Shown: one piece after another, positions 8,692 through 17,278 of the stretch | How positions within the stretch are numbered: the stretch's first letter is position 1 | How the letters are laid out: each line of letters opens with the position of its first letter | NCBI RefSeq assembly: GCF_943913955.1 | Contig: NZ_CALUAE010000013.1 | Location: 32,166 to 96,165, forward strand | Direction: 5' to 3' | Source of the DNA: Mycolicibacterium bacteremicum | Lineage (GTDB): Bacteria > Actinomycetota > Actinomycetes > Mycobacteriales > Mycobacteriaceae | Length of the DNA: 64,000 nucleotides | Notes under the pieces: model-generated | Told to the model about the DNA's origin: nothing | What the model saw: only the letters and a program-made list of their open reading frames with translations | Database searches by the model: none | Program-made: the position numbers and the translations under genes

Positions 8692-10077
8692 GTGACCGGC
8701 GCCCCGATCCGACTGGTGCAATGGACCACCGGCAACATCTCGCGAGAGGCGGTCAAGGGCATTCTCGAACGGCCCGGCCTCGAACTGGTCGGGGTGTTCG
8801 CCTACAGCGTCGACAAGGTGGGCAAGGATCTCGGCGAGCTGTGCGGGCTCGACCGCGCCCTCGGCGTCGTGGCGACGGATGACATCGCCGACATCGTCGC
8901 GCTGAAGCCGGACTGCGTCGTCTATATGCCGTTGCATCCCGATATCGACCATCTGGAGACGCTCCTTCGCGCGGGCATCAATGTCGCGACGACCGCACAT
9001 TTCATGACCGGGCGCGCGTACGGCGAAGAGGCTCGTGCGCGGCTGGAGGCCGCCGCCGTCGACGGTGGCGTCAGCATGTTCGGTAGCGGGGTGAACCCGG
9101 GCTACGTGCAGTACCTCGCGTCGATCGCGACGAACGTGTGCCGGACGGCCAGCTACGTGAGCATCCTGGAGTCCTTCGACATCGGCCCGTGGGCCGGGGA
9201 CGCGAACCAGGACGAGTTGGGCTGGGGGCGGCCGGCGGGGGATGCGAACCACGAGGCAGACGTCGCCCACGCCACGATTCCCTTCGGGGACACCTGCGAG
9301 GCGCTGGCCGAGCTGCTCGGCCTTTCGCTCGACGGCATCCGGTGTGATGTCGAGTTCGCCTACGCAGCCAGGGATCTCGATATTCCCGGCCGCGACGTCC
9401 GCGCCGGTACCGTGGCTGGTATCTACGCCCGTTGGATCGGCTCGGTCGGCGGGCTGGACGTCCTCGAGACCGCCTTGAAGTGGACGATCACCCCCGATCT
9501 CACCCCGGCGTGGGACATCGCGATGGCCTATGAGATCGAGATCCGCGGGCATCCGAACGTCACCCTGAAGGCCGGAGTGCTACCGGAGTTCGGCTCGATG
9601 ACGATGGACGAGATGGTCGGAATCGGGTCGGTGATCACGGCGATGCCGGTCGTCAACGCCATTCCGGCCGTCGTCGCTGCGCGACCCGGCATCGTCGGTT
9701 ACCCCGACCTTCCCGCGGTCGGTACCCGACTGGTGCCCGCACCACCGCCCGCGCCGATTGCGGAGGTCCCCCCACCCTCGCGTCCACACTTCACCCGCCA
9801 ATCGACGCTGCAGGACCTCACCGCCTCGCCGGTCGGGCGGTTGCTCAACCGCGTCGTCGCCAGCCAGGCCAAGAAAACCGCGACCAACGACCGCGAGGCG
9901 GCGATGTTCGTCGGCATGGCCGCCTACCAGAGCGTTGCGCAGATGGTTGTGATGAGTGACGGCAAGATGTCCTGGGCGCTGGCGGACTCGATCCTCGACC
10001 TGGCGAACGGTCAGCCCCATCGAATCGCCGGGCGGGCCATCACCGCGGCCCGGAAGCGTTGGCGGGCACGCCGATAG
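8692..10077 (+). CDS. NAD(P)H-dependent oxidoreductase, DapB N-terminal-like (amine dehydrogenase family)
   Basis: 461-residue protein of the family often labelled dihydrodipicolinate reductase-like. The first 150 residues form a Rossmann domain (IRLVQWTTGNISREAVKGI), followed by the family's middle domain and a Pro-rich linker near residue 360. The last 80 residues form an extra helical segment. It is not the lysine-pathway DapB, which is about 245 residues. The GTG at 8692 is chosen because GGAAG lies six bases upstream; an ATG at 8590 would place the operator inside the gene. Faces the epoxide hydrolase-type gene. Substrate unknown. Confidence 0.8.
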   Translation: MTGAPIRLVQWTTGNISREAVKGILERPGLELVGVFAYSVDKVGKDLGELCGLDRALGVVATDDIADIVALKPDCVVYMPLHPDIDHLETLLRAGINVATTAHFMTGRAYGEEARARLEAAAVDGGVSMFGSGVNPGYVQYLASIATNVCRTASYVSILESFDIGPWAGDANQDELGWGRPAGDANHEADVAHATIPFGDTCEALAELLGLSLDGIRCDVEFAYAARDLDIPGRDVRAGTVAGIYARWIGSVGGLDVLETALKWTITPDLTPAWDIAMAYEIEIRGHPNVTLKAGVLPEFGSMTMDEMVGIGSVITAMPVVNAIPAVVAARPGIVGYPDLPAVGTRLVPAPPPAPIAEVPPPSRPHFTRQSTLQDLTASPVGRLLNRVVASQAKKTATNDREAAMFVGMAAYQSVAQMVVMSDGKMSWALADSILDLANGQPHRIAGRAITAARKRWRARR

Positions 10078-10129
10078 ACGATCCCGGCCGCGTCGAGGCG
10101 CCGGCGCTGGGCGGCCGGCGTGTCGGGGC

Positions 10130-10903
10130 TCAGACGAGGTCTATCGCATCGGCGATCGACGGGAGAACCCGGCTCGGCCGGAATGGGTACTTGTCGATGT
10201 CCTCCACCGATGTCGACCCGGTGAGCACGAGGATTGTTTCCAGGCCCGCTTCGATGCCGGCGACCACATCGGTGTCCATCCGATCACCGACCATGACGGT
10301 GCTCTCTGAATGTGCTTCGATCCGGTTGAGCGCACTACGGAACATCATCGGGTTGGGTTTGCCGACGAAGTAGGGCTGCCGGTTGGTTGCCTTCGTGATC
10401 ATCGCCGCGACCGAACCCGTGGCGGGCAGCGGGCCCTCGGCCGACGGGCCGGTGACGTCCGGGTTGGTCGCGATGAACCGAGCGCCCCCGAGGATGAGGC
10501 GGATCGCTTTCGTGATGGCCTCGAAGGAGTACGTGCGCGTCTCGCCCAATACGACGAAGTCGGGTTCCACGTCGGTCAGGGTGTAGCCGGCCTCGTGCAG
10601 CGCGGTGGTCAAGCCGGCCTCGCCGATCACGTAGGCCGAACCGTTGGACAACTGATCGGTCAGGAAGGCCGCGGTGGCCATTGCGGAGGTCCAGATCACC
10701 TGTTCGGGAACGTCGAGACCTGTTCTGGCGAGGCGCGCGGCAAGATCACGTGGGGTGTAGATCGAGTTGTTCGTCAGGACGAGAAACGGCCGTTCCTTGG
10801 CCGTGAGGCGCTGCAGGAACTCGGCTGCCCCTGGCAGGGCACGCTCCTCGTGCACCAGGACGCCGTCCATGTCGGTGAGCCAACACTGAGCCTCGGATCG
10901 CAC
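10130..10903 (-). CDS. HAD-IIA hydrolase, NagD-like phosphatase
   Basis: 257-residue HAD phosphatase of subclass IIA. Motif I is LTDMDGVL (nucleophile Asp and general acid Asp), motif II is LTNNS, the motif III Lys is in FVGKPNP, and motif IV is VMVGDRMDTD. A large cap lies between motifs II and III as in NagD and 4-nitrophenylphosphatase. It would dephosphorylate small sugar or nucleotide phosphates in the cytoplasm. All catalytic residues are present. Stands alone between the DapB-like gene and the DUF222 gene. Confidence 0.9.
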   Translation of the reverse strand: MRSEAQCWLTDMDGVLVHEERALPGAAEFLQRLTAKERPFLVLTNNSIYTPRDLAARLARTGLDVPEQVIWTSAMATAAFLTDQLSNGSAYVIGEAGLTTALHEAGYTLTDVEPDFVVLGETRTYSFEAITKAIRLILGGARFIATNPDVTGPSAEGPLPATGSVAAMITKATNRQPYFVGKPNPMMFRSALNRIEAHSESTVMVGDRMDTDVVAGIEAGLETILVLTGSTSVEDIDKYPFRPSRVLPSIADAIDLV

Positions 10904-10994
10904 GGGTTCAGTGTGCCACCCCTTCGCAGCGGCGTGTCGGGACCGACTCGTCGGTACGCCCCGGGGACATCATTTCGCAGCGGACGCGACGGCG

Positions 10995-12476
10995 CTATGG
11001 AGGGGGATCGTCGTCCCGGGGTCCGAGAAGACGTTCGGGGTGGTGCAGGTTGTTGACATGGGCTCGGCCGGTGGTGGGATCGATCCACTCGAAACGGCCG
11101 TCGGAGCGGCGTCGGGTGATCCAGCCGGTGTCCTCGATCATCTGGTTGGCAGGGCTGCAGGCCAGGGTCAGGTCGTCGATGTTGGTCTGGCCGTCGTGCT
11201 TCCAGTCCGCCACGCCGTGGTGGGCCTGGGTGTTGTAGAACGCCGCGTCGCAGCCGGGACAGGTGCAGCCCCGCTCGCGACCGAACAACATGAGCTTCTG
11301 CGCCCCGGTGGCACAGCGCTGAGCCCGCCCGAGGTGCAGAGCCATGGACGTGTGGCCGTCGAACACGGCCAAGTAGTGGTACGCGCCGGCGGCGGCCATC
11401 GCGATCAGATCGCGCATCGGCAGTAACGAGCCGCCGCCGGTGACGGCATACCCGGCACCGGCTTGAAGTTCCCGCAAGGTCGTGGTGACCACCACGGTGG
11501 TCGGCAATCCGTTGAGCCGGCCCAAGGTCTGGGAGCGCAGCAGCAGGTCGAAAGCGGCTTCGACGGCGTCGTGGAGGTGCTGGGACTTGCTGCGCCACTG
11601 GGAATCCGGTGACGGCATGGACGGCGGCGCGGGCGCATCGTCGGTAGATGGAGTGCGTGAATCATCATGACCGGTAACGTCATCGGGCTCGGTTTCCGGC
11701 GCGGTCCCCGCTTCGGGTTCGTCTTGCAGCGGAGGTTCGGCATCCACGTCAACGGGCTCGGCCTCGGGCTGGCGTCCGGGGTGGCGGCCCCGTTCGGCGA
11801 ATTTGGCGAGGATGGGTTCGATCATGGCCCGCAGCTTCGGGGTGACCCATCCGGACAGATAGCTCAGACCGTCGGGTTGTTGGGAGCCCAGGTGCAGGGC
11901 GGCTTTGCGGGCGGCGGCGTCGGAGGGTTCGTCTCCGTCGGGGTGCAGCAATGCCAGCAGGCGGATCGCCAGGACGGTCAGCGAGTGCGGGTCGAGGTCG
12001 GCGGCGGCTTCGACAAGGGAGTGTTCGGCTTGGGAGCGGGTGATCGGATCCACCGCGGCCGGCAAGGCGTTGAGGAATTTGCGGATCACCTCGACGTGCT
12101 CGTCTCCGAAGGCGCCGCGGGACAGCGCTGCGGCGACGTGCTCCCATTCGGGTGCCATGTCCTGCCCCTGCAGTGTTCGCCGCGGGGCCAGCTGCGTGGC
12201 GCGGGCGAGGAGTTTGAGGGCGCGGCCCTTACTCATTCGGGTGCGCAGGCTCAGCAGTTTCGTCCATGAGGTCGCACCCAACTCCGCCGGGCCGGCTTCG
12301 CGTTGCAGGCGGGCCAGGATCGCATACTCGACCATCGGGACTCGGTGAGTGGTCTCCTCGACATCGGCGAACGCGGCGAGCAGAGCCCTGTGTGAGCACG
12401 CGTCGACATCGGCAGCCAGCAGCGCGTCCACACTCTTGGTGTAGGCGGCGACCGCAGCAGTCAAATCCGATGGCAT
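10995..12476 (-). CDS. DUF222 / HNH endonuclease domain protein (13E12-type)
   Basis: 493-residue member of the actinobacterial DUF222-HNH family, abundant in mycobacteria and once described as the 13E12 repeat. DUF222 covers about residues 30-340, with an acidic Pro/Asp-rich linker at about 235-290. The C-terminal HNH nuclease shows CTCPGCD, a tandem HH and TNIDDLTLAC, giving two Cys pairs for zinc and the His/Asn core. Activity on DNA is expected from the domain; the biological role is unknown. The family often marks repetitive, rearranging loci. Here a degraded SDR remnant lies directly upstream, and another likely family member is cut by the right edge of the window. Confidence 0.9.
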   Translation of the reverse strand: MPSDLTAAVAAYTKSVDALLAADVDACSHRALLAAFADVEETTHRVPMVEYAILARLQREAGPAELGATSWTKLLSLRTRMSKGRALKLLARATQLAPRRTLQGQDMAPEWEHVAAALSRGAFGDEHVEVIRKFLNALPAAVDPITRSQAEHSLVEAAADLDPHSLTVLAIRLLALLHPDGDEPSDAAARKAALHLGSQQPDGLSYLSGWVTPKLRAMIEPILAKFAERGRHPGRQPEAEPVDVDAEPPLQDEPEAGTAPETEPDDVTGHDDSRTPSTDDAPAPPSMPSPDSQWRSKSQHLHDAVEAAFDLLLRSQTLGRLNGLPTTVVVTTTLRELQAGAGYAVTGGGSLLPMRDLIAMAAAGAYHYLAVFDGHTSMALHLGRAQRCATGAQKLMLFGRERGCTCPGCDAAFYNTQAHHGVADWKHDGQTNIDDLTLACSPANQMIEDTGWITRRRSDGRFEWIDPTTGRAHVNNLHHPERLLGPRDDDPPP

Positions 12477-12561
12477 GACTCGAACATACGTGCGAACACC
12501 GACAAAAACGGCGTGCGTGTGACTGCTGAAACCAAAGGGGCAGAAGTTGTTTCATCGCTAC

Positions 12562-12746
12562 CGGCATCGGGCGTGGACAGGTCGACCGCGCCCTGACGCA
12601 CGGGGCATTCAGCTCGCTGACGGTAGGAGGATGCCGTTGTTCTCGCCATCCGGGACGTGTCGTGCCAGAGCCCGGCACGCCGCTGCAGACGATGCCCGAG
12701 GCGCCGCTGATGACGTACGCCGCCGTGTCGCCACCGTTCGGGCCAT
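12562..12746 (-). pseudogene. Degraded 5' fragment of an extended SDR
   Basis: The minus strand here matches the first 60 or so codons of the extended SDR at 6166-7530 at nucleotide level. Matching blocks include the MA..V start region, ALARHVP, the segment after it and the GGTCGACCGCG block near the far end, interrupted by small indels and substitutions that break the frame. Homology stops at about 12562, so the rest of the gene is gone. No intact product is possible. The rest of the 12477-13006 gap contains no gene I can support; 12747-13006 shows only a short unrecognised minus-strand frame. Confidence 0.7.
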
Positions 12747-13006
12747 GAGGTGGTGTACGCGGGTGCGTTTGTGGCAATCGCACTGGGGCAGTTCGTCGTT
12801 ATTGGCCGTAGGTGTAACGAGGTTCGCGTGGATCAAGGTGTTGATTCGTCTGCGCATGTGACGGGCCGGGCTGTCCTCAGGCGCCGGCTCGTCGATCGTC
12901 AGGGTCCACCGGGGCACAGCACTTGCCGAGACCGTCGCGGACCCCGCCACCGGGCGTCGCGTAGATTATCTGGCAATCAAACCCGCAGCACCCAACGAAA
13001 GTCATC

Positions 13007-13264
13007 ATGTCCGAGGACCAGAACGCAGACGTTCCCCCGAATCACCTCTCGATCGATCCGCGCAGCGCCTTCTACGACGAAGAGGTACTCCTGCGCGGCG
13101 TCGGCATCCTCGTCAACGGCGTCGAGAAGACCAACGTCCACGAATACGACGTGGCCGAAGGGTGGGTGCGCGTCGAGGTCCCGACCGCGAAGGATCGCCG
13201 CGGAAACCCCATGGTCGTCAAGGTCAGCGGTACGGTCGAGCCGTTCTTTCGCGCCACCGACTAG
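13007..13264 (+). CDS. DUF3297 family small protein
   Basis: 85-residue protein matching the DUF3297 family by length and sequence: PPNHLSIDPRSAFYDEE at the N-terminus, a central GVGILVNG, and VEYD/VAEGWVRV-type strands. Conserved across proteobacteria and actinobacteria, with no established function. The ATG at 13007 begins the conserved part. It is convergent with the cutinase gene, with stops 16 bases apart. Confidence 0.8.
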   Translation: MSEDQNADVPPNHLSIDPRSAFYDEEVLLRGVGILVNGVEKTNVHEYDVAEGWVRVEVPTAKDRRGNPMVVKVSGTVEPFFRATD

Positions 13265-13280
13265 CGCCAGGACGGCTTAT

Positions 13281-13994
13281 CTAAGCGGTCGTCGTGCTCA
13301 ACTTGCCGGCGACATAGTCGGCCGCCTGATCGGTGAGCCCCCGGGCGACGTAGGCACCATGCGCACCGTGGTCACCGCCGGTGGGGGAGCAGACCGGATC
13401 CCCGGGCAGGCATTCGTCGAGTGTCTTGTCGACGTAGCGTGTGCCGACCGTGATCGGTGGTGCGCCGGTGTGGATCATCTGCAGGAACCCGCTGGAGGGC
13501 TTGCCGAACAACACCACGGCGGCCACCCGGTCGGCCACCGCGTCGTCCATCGGCCCCGTGATGGTGGGCGGCAACGGATAACCCTCGGGTAGTGAATCCG
13601 CGGTGAGGTAGGCCGCGACCGCTGCGCCCTGCGAGTACCCGCCGATCACGACGTCGGTGTCGGGACACTGGGCGACAGTGGCCAGGACCTTGTTGCTGGC
13701 ATCGGCCACACCGTCAGCGGCGGTGGCGAAGTCCAGCGATGCCGGATAATTGACGGCGTACACGTCGACCGATCTGCCGTCGGCGCGGGCGCGCACTGCG
13801 TCGGCGAATGCCTGTCCGGTGGATCCGACCCCGGGTGCCTCGAATGTGCCTCGGGCAAAGACCAATTGGACATCCGGGCACGGATCGGCCGATGCCGGGC
13901 CGGCGGCAACGATGCCTGCGGCCACCGGCGTCAGCGCCAGGACGCAACTGGCCGACATGGCGAGCCGACGGGTGGATCGCTTCGAATGTGTCAT
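13281..13994 (-). CDS. Secreted cutinase family serine esterase
   Basis: 237-residue cutinase-like protein, expected to be exported and to hydrolyse ester bonds of lipids. A signal peptide covers about the first 35 residues (Arg-rich start, hydrophobic core ending ASA). Mature protein begins DPCPDVQLVFARGT, the family N-terminal motif with its first disulfide Cys. The nucleophile is in GGYSQGA, and a Cys pair flanks the catalytic Asp in CLPGDPVC, followed by a His in GDHGAHGAY. The complete triad is visible. Start MTHSKRSTRR is chosen because it begins the signal peptide; a Met 28 codons earlier adds non-signal sequence. Substrate within the family (polyester, triglyceride, phospholipid) is undetermined. 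Confidence 0.9.
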   Translation of the reverse strand: MTHSKRSTRRLAMSASCVLALTPVAAGIVAAGPASADPCPDVQLVFARGTFEAPGVGSTGQAFADAVRARADGRSVDVYAVNYPASLDFATAADGVADASNKVLATVAQCPDTDVVIGGYSQGAAVAAYLTADSLPEGYPLPPTITGPMDDAVADRVAAVVLFGKPSSGFLQMIHTGAPPITVGTRYVDKTLDECLPGDPVCSPTGGDHGAHGAYVARGLTDQAADYVAGKLSTTTA

Positions 13995-14130
13995 CACAAC
14001 CCCCAACCACTTCGCAGTCGACCAGGCGATGGGACAGGTCGACGACATTTGCGAACTCAACGAGTGACGAAGAGTCAACCAAAGAATAGCTAGTTTGGCT
14101 AAAGATTGTGAGCTGAGACACCCGGCGAGT

Positions 14131-14961
14131 TCAGCGTGAGGCGCCGTCGGTCTCGGCCTCTTCGCGTTCCTCTTTGATCCGGTCCTTGCTGCGTAGGAGG
14201 CGAAGCAGGGTCACCAGGCCAAGGCCGCCGACGACGTTGCCGACGATCACGTAGCCGAACCAGCCGAGCCAGTCGAGGTACCCGAACGGCGCAGTACCGG
14301 TGGCGATGGCGCCGAAGATCAACAGCGAGTCCAGGATCGAGTGAAACATCTGCAGGCCGGCGAGCAGGAACGCGCCGGCCACGGCAGCGGCGATCTTGCC
14401 GAACATGGAGTCGGTGCCGTGTTGCATCCGCGTCATCAACGTGATGGCCATGCCGCCGAGCAGGGACAAGGCCACGGTCTGCATCGACAGCGGAGCGCTG
14501 ACGTAGTGGCCCGCGGATTCCACCGCCTTCTCGTGCAGCTTGGGAAACGCCAGCATGATCAACCACATCAGCACCCAGCCGCCGGCGAGGTTGGCCGCCA
14601 GCGTCCCGCTCCAGAGTTTGAGCAATTGGCGGATACTCGCGCGCTTGGCGGCCACCGTGGTGATCGGTATCAGGAACCCTTCGGTGAAGAGTTCGCTGCG
14701 GCCCAGCAGAAGTGCCAGGAACCCGACGGAGAAGGCGAGGCCGGCCAACAGTTGGTTGCCGGTGGCCTGGAGCACCGCCAGGTAGGCCAACACTCCCATC
14801 GCGACCTCGGTTCCGCCGAAGAAGCCGGTCACCAGCACCTCGCGCCACGTGCGGTGTAGACGCTGGGTGCCCTCGTCGACCATCCTGTTGAAGGCGTCTT
14901 CCAGTTCGTCCTCGATCGGGCTGCCGGAGCTGCCCAGTTCGCGCTGACTCGTCGGGCTCAT
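14131..14961 (-). CDS. Formate/nitrite transporter (FNT) family channel
   Basis: 276-residue FNT-family membrane protein with six helices at about residues 45-250, normally forming pentameric channels for formate, nitrite or related small anions. A hydrophilic N-terminal arm of about 40 residues and a charged C-terminal tail rich in Arg and Glu flank the core. Which anion is carried is unclear, because this clade is distant from FocA and NirC. The start at 14961 (MSPTSQRE) follows AGAGGAC. A SigF-like promoter lies 37 bases upstream, back to back with the one for the ZIP-like gene. Confidence 0.82.
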   Translation of the reverse strand: MSPTSQRELGSSGSPIEDELEDAFNRMVDEGTQRLHRTWREVLVTGFFGGTEVAMGVLAYLAVLQATGNQLLAGLAFSVGFLALLLGRSELFTEGFLIPITTVAAKRASIRQLLKLWSGTLAANLAGGWVLMWLIMLAFPKLHEKAVESAGHYVSAPLSMQTVALSLLGGMAITLMTRMQHGTDSMFGKIAAAVAGAFLLAGLQMFHSILDSLLIFGAIATGTAPFGYLDWLGWFGYVIVGNVVGGLGLVTLLRLLRSKDRIKEEREEAETDGASR

Positions 14962-14997
14962 GAGCGTCCTCTGTATCGGTGCCGGTGGACGGGCGGG

Positions 14998-15022
14998 GTA
15001 CCCGACCAGCGCAATCCGAAGC
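14998..15022 (-). promoter_or_regulatory. Possible SigF-type promoter for the FNT gene
   Basis: On the minus strand GCTT at 15019-15022 is followed by 15 bases and GGGTAC at 14998-15003. The mycobacterial SigF consensus is GTTT-N15-17-GGGTAT, so this is a near match (3/4 and 5/6). It lies 37 bases upstream of the FNT start. Confidence 0.4.
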
Positions 15023-15059
15023 AGCACGCTGCGGCTTTCCTGGGAGTCCCGCACAGTTC

Positions 15060-15084
15060 GTTTGACCCGGGCCGGTCAGGGTAG
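15060..15084 (+). promoter_or_regulatory. SigF-type promoter for the ZIP-like gene
   Basis: GTTT at 15060-15063, a 15-base spacer, then GGGTAG at 15079-15084, 36 bases upstream of the ZIP-like start. The -35 match is perfect and the -10 match 5/6, with the preferred spacing for mycobacterial SigF. Confidence 0.6.
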
Positions 15085-15120
15085 GTAGCTGCCGGCGATG
15101 ATGACTGGAAGGGACCAGAG

Positions 15121-15873
15121 ATGCCGGGATGGCTGGAAGCGGGTTGGTGGGGTCTTGTCGCGGGAGCCGCCCTCGTGGTGGGCGCGGCCATCGCGTGGTT
15201 TGTGCCGGTGCCGGCCCGCATCACCGCCGGCATCATGGCTTTCGGTGCAGGCGTGCTGATTTCGGCGTTGTCGTTCGATCTCATGGACGAGGCGGAGCGC
15301 ACCGGTGGCCTGGCCGCCACGGCGACCGGCTTCCTCGCCGGTGCCGTCTGTTATGTGGCAGCCAACGCTGTACTCGCCCGGCGGGGTGCCCGGCACCGGA
15401 AACGCTCGGCCGGACGCCAGCCGACCGAACAGGCCACCAAGGGTTCCGGTGCGGCGATCGCCATCGGCGCACTGCTGGACGGCATCCCGGAATCGGTGGT
15501 GCTCGGGGTCTCGCTCATCGGTGGTGCCGGTGTCGGGGTCCCCGTGCTGGCGGCGGTGTTCATCTCGAATCTGCCCGAAGGTCTGTCGAGCGCGGCCGGC
15601 ATGAAGGGTGCCGGCCGCAACGCCAAGTACGTCTTCGGTGTCTGGGGTGGGATCGCCGTGCTCAGCGGCATCGCGGCGATGGTCGGTTATCTGACCCTCG
15701 ACGGAGCCTCGCCCTTCGTGATCGCGGTGATCACCGCGATTGCCGCCGGAGCGATCCTGGCGATGGTCGCCGACACGATGGTGCCCGAGGCGTTCGAACG
15801 CACGCACATGCTGACCGGCCTCATCACCACCATCGGATTCCTGACGGCGTTCGCCATCGAACGCGCCGCCTGA
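15121..15873 (+). CDS. ZIP family metal transporter-like membrane protein
   Basis: 250-residue membrane protein with about eight hydrophobic helices. A helix containing GALLDGIPESVVLG and another with ISNLPEGLSSA match the ZIP-family signature helices, in which the His/Pro-Glu residues form the metal site; here Asp replaces the usual His in the first (LLDGIPES), as in several actinobacterial members. A short basic loop (about residues 85-105) replaces the long His-rich loop. Predicted divalent metal transport, direction and metal unknown. A SigF-like promoter lies 36 bases upstream, so expression in stress or stationary phase is likely. A strong hairpin follows the stop. Confidence 0.78.
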   Translation: MPGWLEAGWWGLVAGAALVVGAAIAWFVPVPARITAGIMAFGAGVLISALSFDLMDEAERTGGLAATATGFLAGAVCYVAANAVLARRGARHRKRSAGRQPTEQATKGSGAAIAIGALLDGIPESVVLGVSLIGGAGVGVPVLAAVFISNLPEGLSSAAGMKGAGRNAKYVFGVWGGIAVLSGIAAMVGYLTLDGASPFVIAVITAIAAGAILAMVADTMVPEAFERTHMLTGLITTIGFLTAFAIERAA

Positions 15874-15882
15874 GTTCCGAAA

Positions 15883-15910
15883 AGGGAGGCGGTCCGCAGA
15901 CCGCCTCCCT
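15883..15910. terminator. Bidirectional hairpin terminator
   Basis: Perfect 12-bp inverted repeat (15883-15894 and 15899-15910) with a 4-base loop, between the convergent ZIP-like and LapA genes, ten bases after the ZIP stop. GC-rich with no clear U-tract, as is usual in mycobacteria. Confidence 0.75.
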
Positions 15911-15927
15911 CAGGGTTCACGCGTGCG

Positions 15928-16188
15928 TCAGCGGACCGCGCGCCGCACCCGGAATGCCGCACTGACGATCAGTGCGATGACAGCACCGACGCCCGCGGCG
16001 CCGAGCAGCCAGACACCCTGGGCCAGTTCGAAGTTCCATCCGATGAAGTTCACGTTGGTGTGAACGGTGTTCTGCAGCGCAAAGATTGCGAGTGCCAGCA
16101 CCAGGACGAGTGCCACGGTGAGGCCGACCTTGGTGGCGAGGCCGCCGGAGCGACGGCTGGGGACGTGGTCGGTGGTCGGGATGGTCAT
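15928..16188 (-). CDS. LapA-domain (DUF1049) small membrane protein
   Basis: 86-residue membrane protein with two hydrophobic helices (about residues 20-40 and 55-78) separated by the NTVHTNVNFIGWNFE turn typical of the LapA/DUF1049 family. A basic C-terminus RVRRAVR faces the cytoplasm. In E. coli the LapA/LapB pair regulates LPS synthesis, but mycobacteria lack LPS and the role of actinobacterial members is unknown. Start at 16188 follows AGGAG. A 39-codon gene lies 52 bases upstream on the same strand. Confidence 0.82.
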   Translation of the reverse strand: MTIPTTDHVPSRRSGGLATKVGLTVALVLVLALAIFALQNTVHTNVNFIGWNFELAQGVWLLGAAGVGAVIALIVSAAFRVRRAVR

Positions 16189-16240
16189 GATGATGCTCCT
16201 CTGGTTTCGGGTTGGTAGTGGATCTTGGTGCGTCCGGCGC

Positions 16241-16360
16241 TCAGCGCTGACGTTGCTGCTTCTTGGCGCGCCGCTCGCGGATCTTGTGCTTGACGACGCC
16301 CCACGTGACGCGACCGAGCCCCTCGAACAGGCGACTCGCGATACCTCGGTCTTTACTCAT
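16241..16360 (-). CDS. Small basic protein, 39 residues
   Basis: Short gene beginning MSKDRGIASRLF and ending with a run of Lys, Arg and Gln. It is preceded by GGAG eight bases before the ATG, a good ribosome-binding site. The product is amphipathic at the start and strongly basic at the end, so nucleic acid, ribosome or membrane-surface binding is possible. No family recognised. Same strand as the LapA gene, probably one transcript. Support is the ribosome-binding site and coding-like composition; conservation is untested. Confidence 0.6.
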   Translation of the reverse strand: MSKDRGIASRLFEGLGRVTWGVVKHKIRERRAKKQQRQR

Positions 16361-16514
16361 GAGCGTTCTCCGCCTTCCTTTTGCGATCCGTTACGTGTTA
16401 GACGTTTGCGGAAGGCGAAAGCGCACGAGCGTAGATACGTGATGTGTCACACGCAGTTGAGAGGTTTGGATCCGCGCGCGGACATCACGTCCGCCGCGGT
16501 ATCGCAGTCGGGGC

Positions 16515-17213
16515 TCAGCGCACGTCGAGCAGGCGCTGGACCGGGCTGTCCCCGAGATGAGTCCCCAGATCCAGCACATCGTCGAACACCGCCGCGGCAC
16601 CGGCGTCCGCCAGCTCGCCACGGGATACACCGCCGCTGAGCACGCCGATGCAGGTGACGCCCGCGGCAACGCAGGCCTTGGCGTCCCACACCGCGTCACC
16701 GACGAAGACTGCGCGCTCAGCCGTGACATCGGCGCGTGCCAAAGCGATCTCGACGATATCGGGTTCGGGTTTCGCGGTCTCCACATCCTTGGAGGAGGTG
16801 ACGGTGGAGATCACGTCCTCCCGGTCGAGCACCTTGCGTAGCGTGGCGAGCTCGTCCTCGGGGGCCGAGGTGGCCAGCACGACCTGCAGCCCCAACGCAT
16901 CGATGCGGTCCAAAATCTCCCGCCCGCCCGGCAGCGGTGACAGCAGCGGAGTGGTCTCTTCGTAGTAGCGCGTGTGCAGCTCCTTGAGCTCGGCGCGGGT
17001 GTCCTCGTCGGCCTCGGTCGCCAACGTCTCCAGCAGCTTCTGACCGTCCATACCGATGCTGCGGTGGATCCGCCAGGTCTGCACGGGGACGCTCAGCTCC
17101 TTGAACGCGCGGTGCCATGCGTGCACATGGAGATAGTTCGAGTCGACCAGGGTGCCGTCGACGTCGAACAGTACGGCGGGTGAACGGGGGTCCTCAGACA
17201 CGCCCGCAGACAT
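16515..17213 (-). CDS. HAD hydrolase, phosphoglycolate phosphatase/beta-phosphoglucomutase-like
   Basis: 232-residue HAD subclass I enzyme. Motif I FDVDGTLVDSN near the N-terminus, a helical cap, motif II LATSAPED, a Lys after the SSKDV segment (motif III), and motif IV VFVGDAVWDAKA. All catalytic residues are present. Members dephosphorylate 2-phosphoglycolate, sugar phosphates or similar metabolites; the exact substrate cannot be assigned. Transcribed away from the SDR at 17279. Confidence 0.88.
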   Translation of the reverse strand: MSAGVSEDPRSPAVLFDVDGTLVDSNYLHVHAWHRAFKELSVPVQTWRIHRSIGMDGQKLLETLATEADEDTRAELKELHTRYYEETTPLLSPLPGGREILDRIDALGLQVVLATSAPEDELATLRKVLDREDVISTVTSSKDVETAKPEPDIVEIALARADVTAERAVFVGDAVWDAKACVAAGVTCIGVLSGGVSRGELADAGAAAVFDDVLDLGTHLGDSPVQRLLDVR

Positions 17214-17244
17214 GCCCGCTCGGCGCGCGGGTGAAACCGGTGCT

Positions 17245-17269
17245 GTTTGACCGCTCCGGCTATGGGTAG
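17245..17269 (+). promoter_or_regulatory. SigF-type promoter for the SDR/FAD gene pair
   Basis: GTTT at 17245-17248, 15-base spacer, GGGTAG at 17264-17269; perfect -35 and 5/6 -10. The ATG at 17279 is only nine bases downstream, so the transcript would be nearly leaderless; a GGGGG run directly precedes the ATG. Confidence 0.6.
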
Positions 17270-17278
17270 CTCCGGGGG

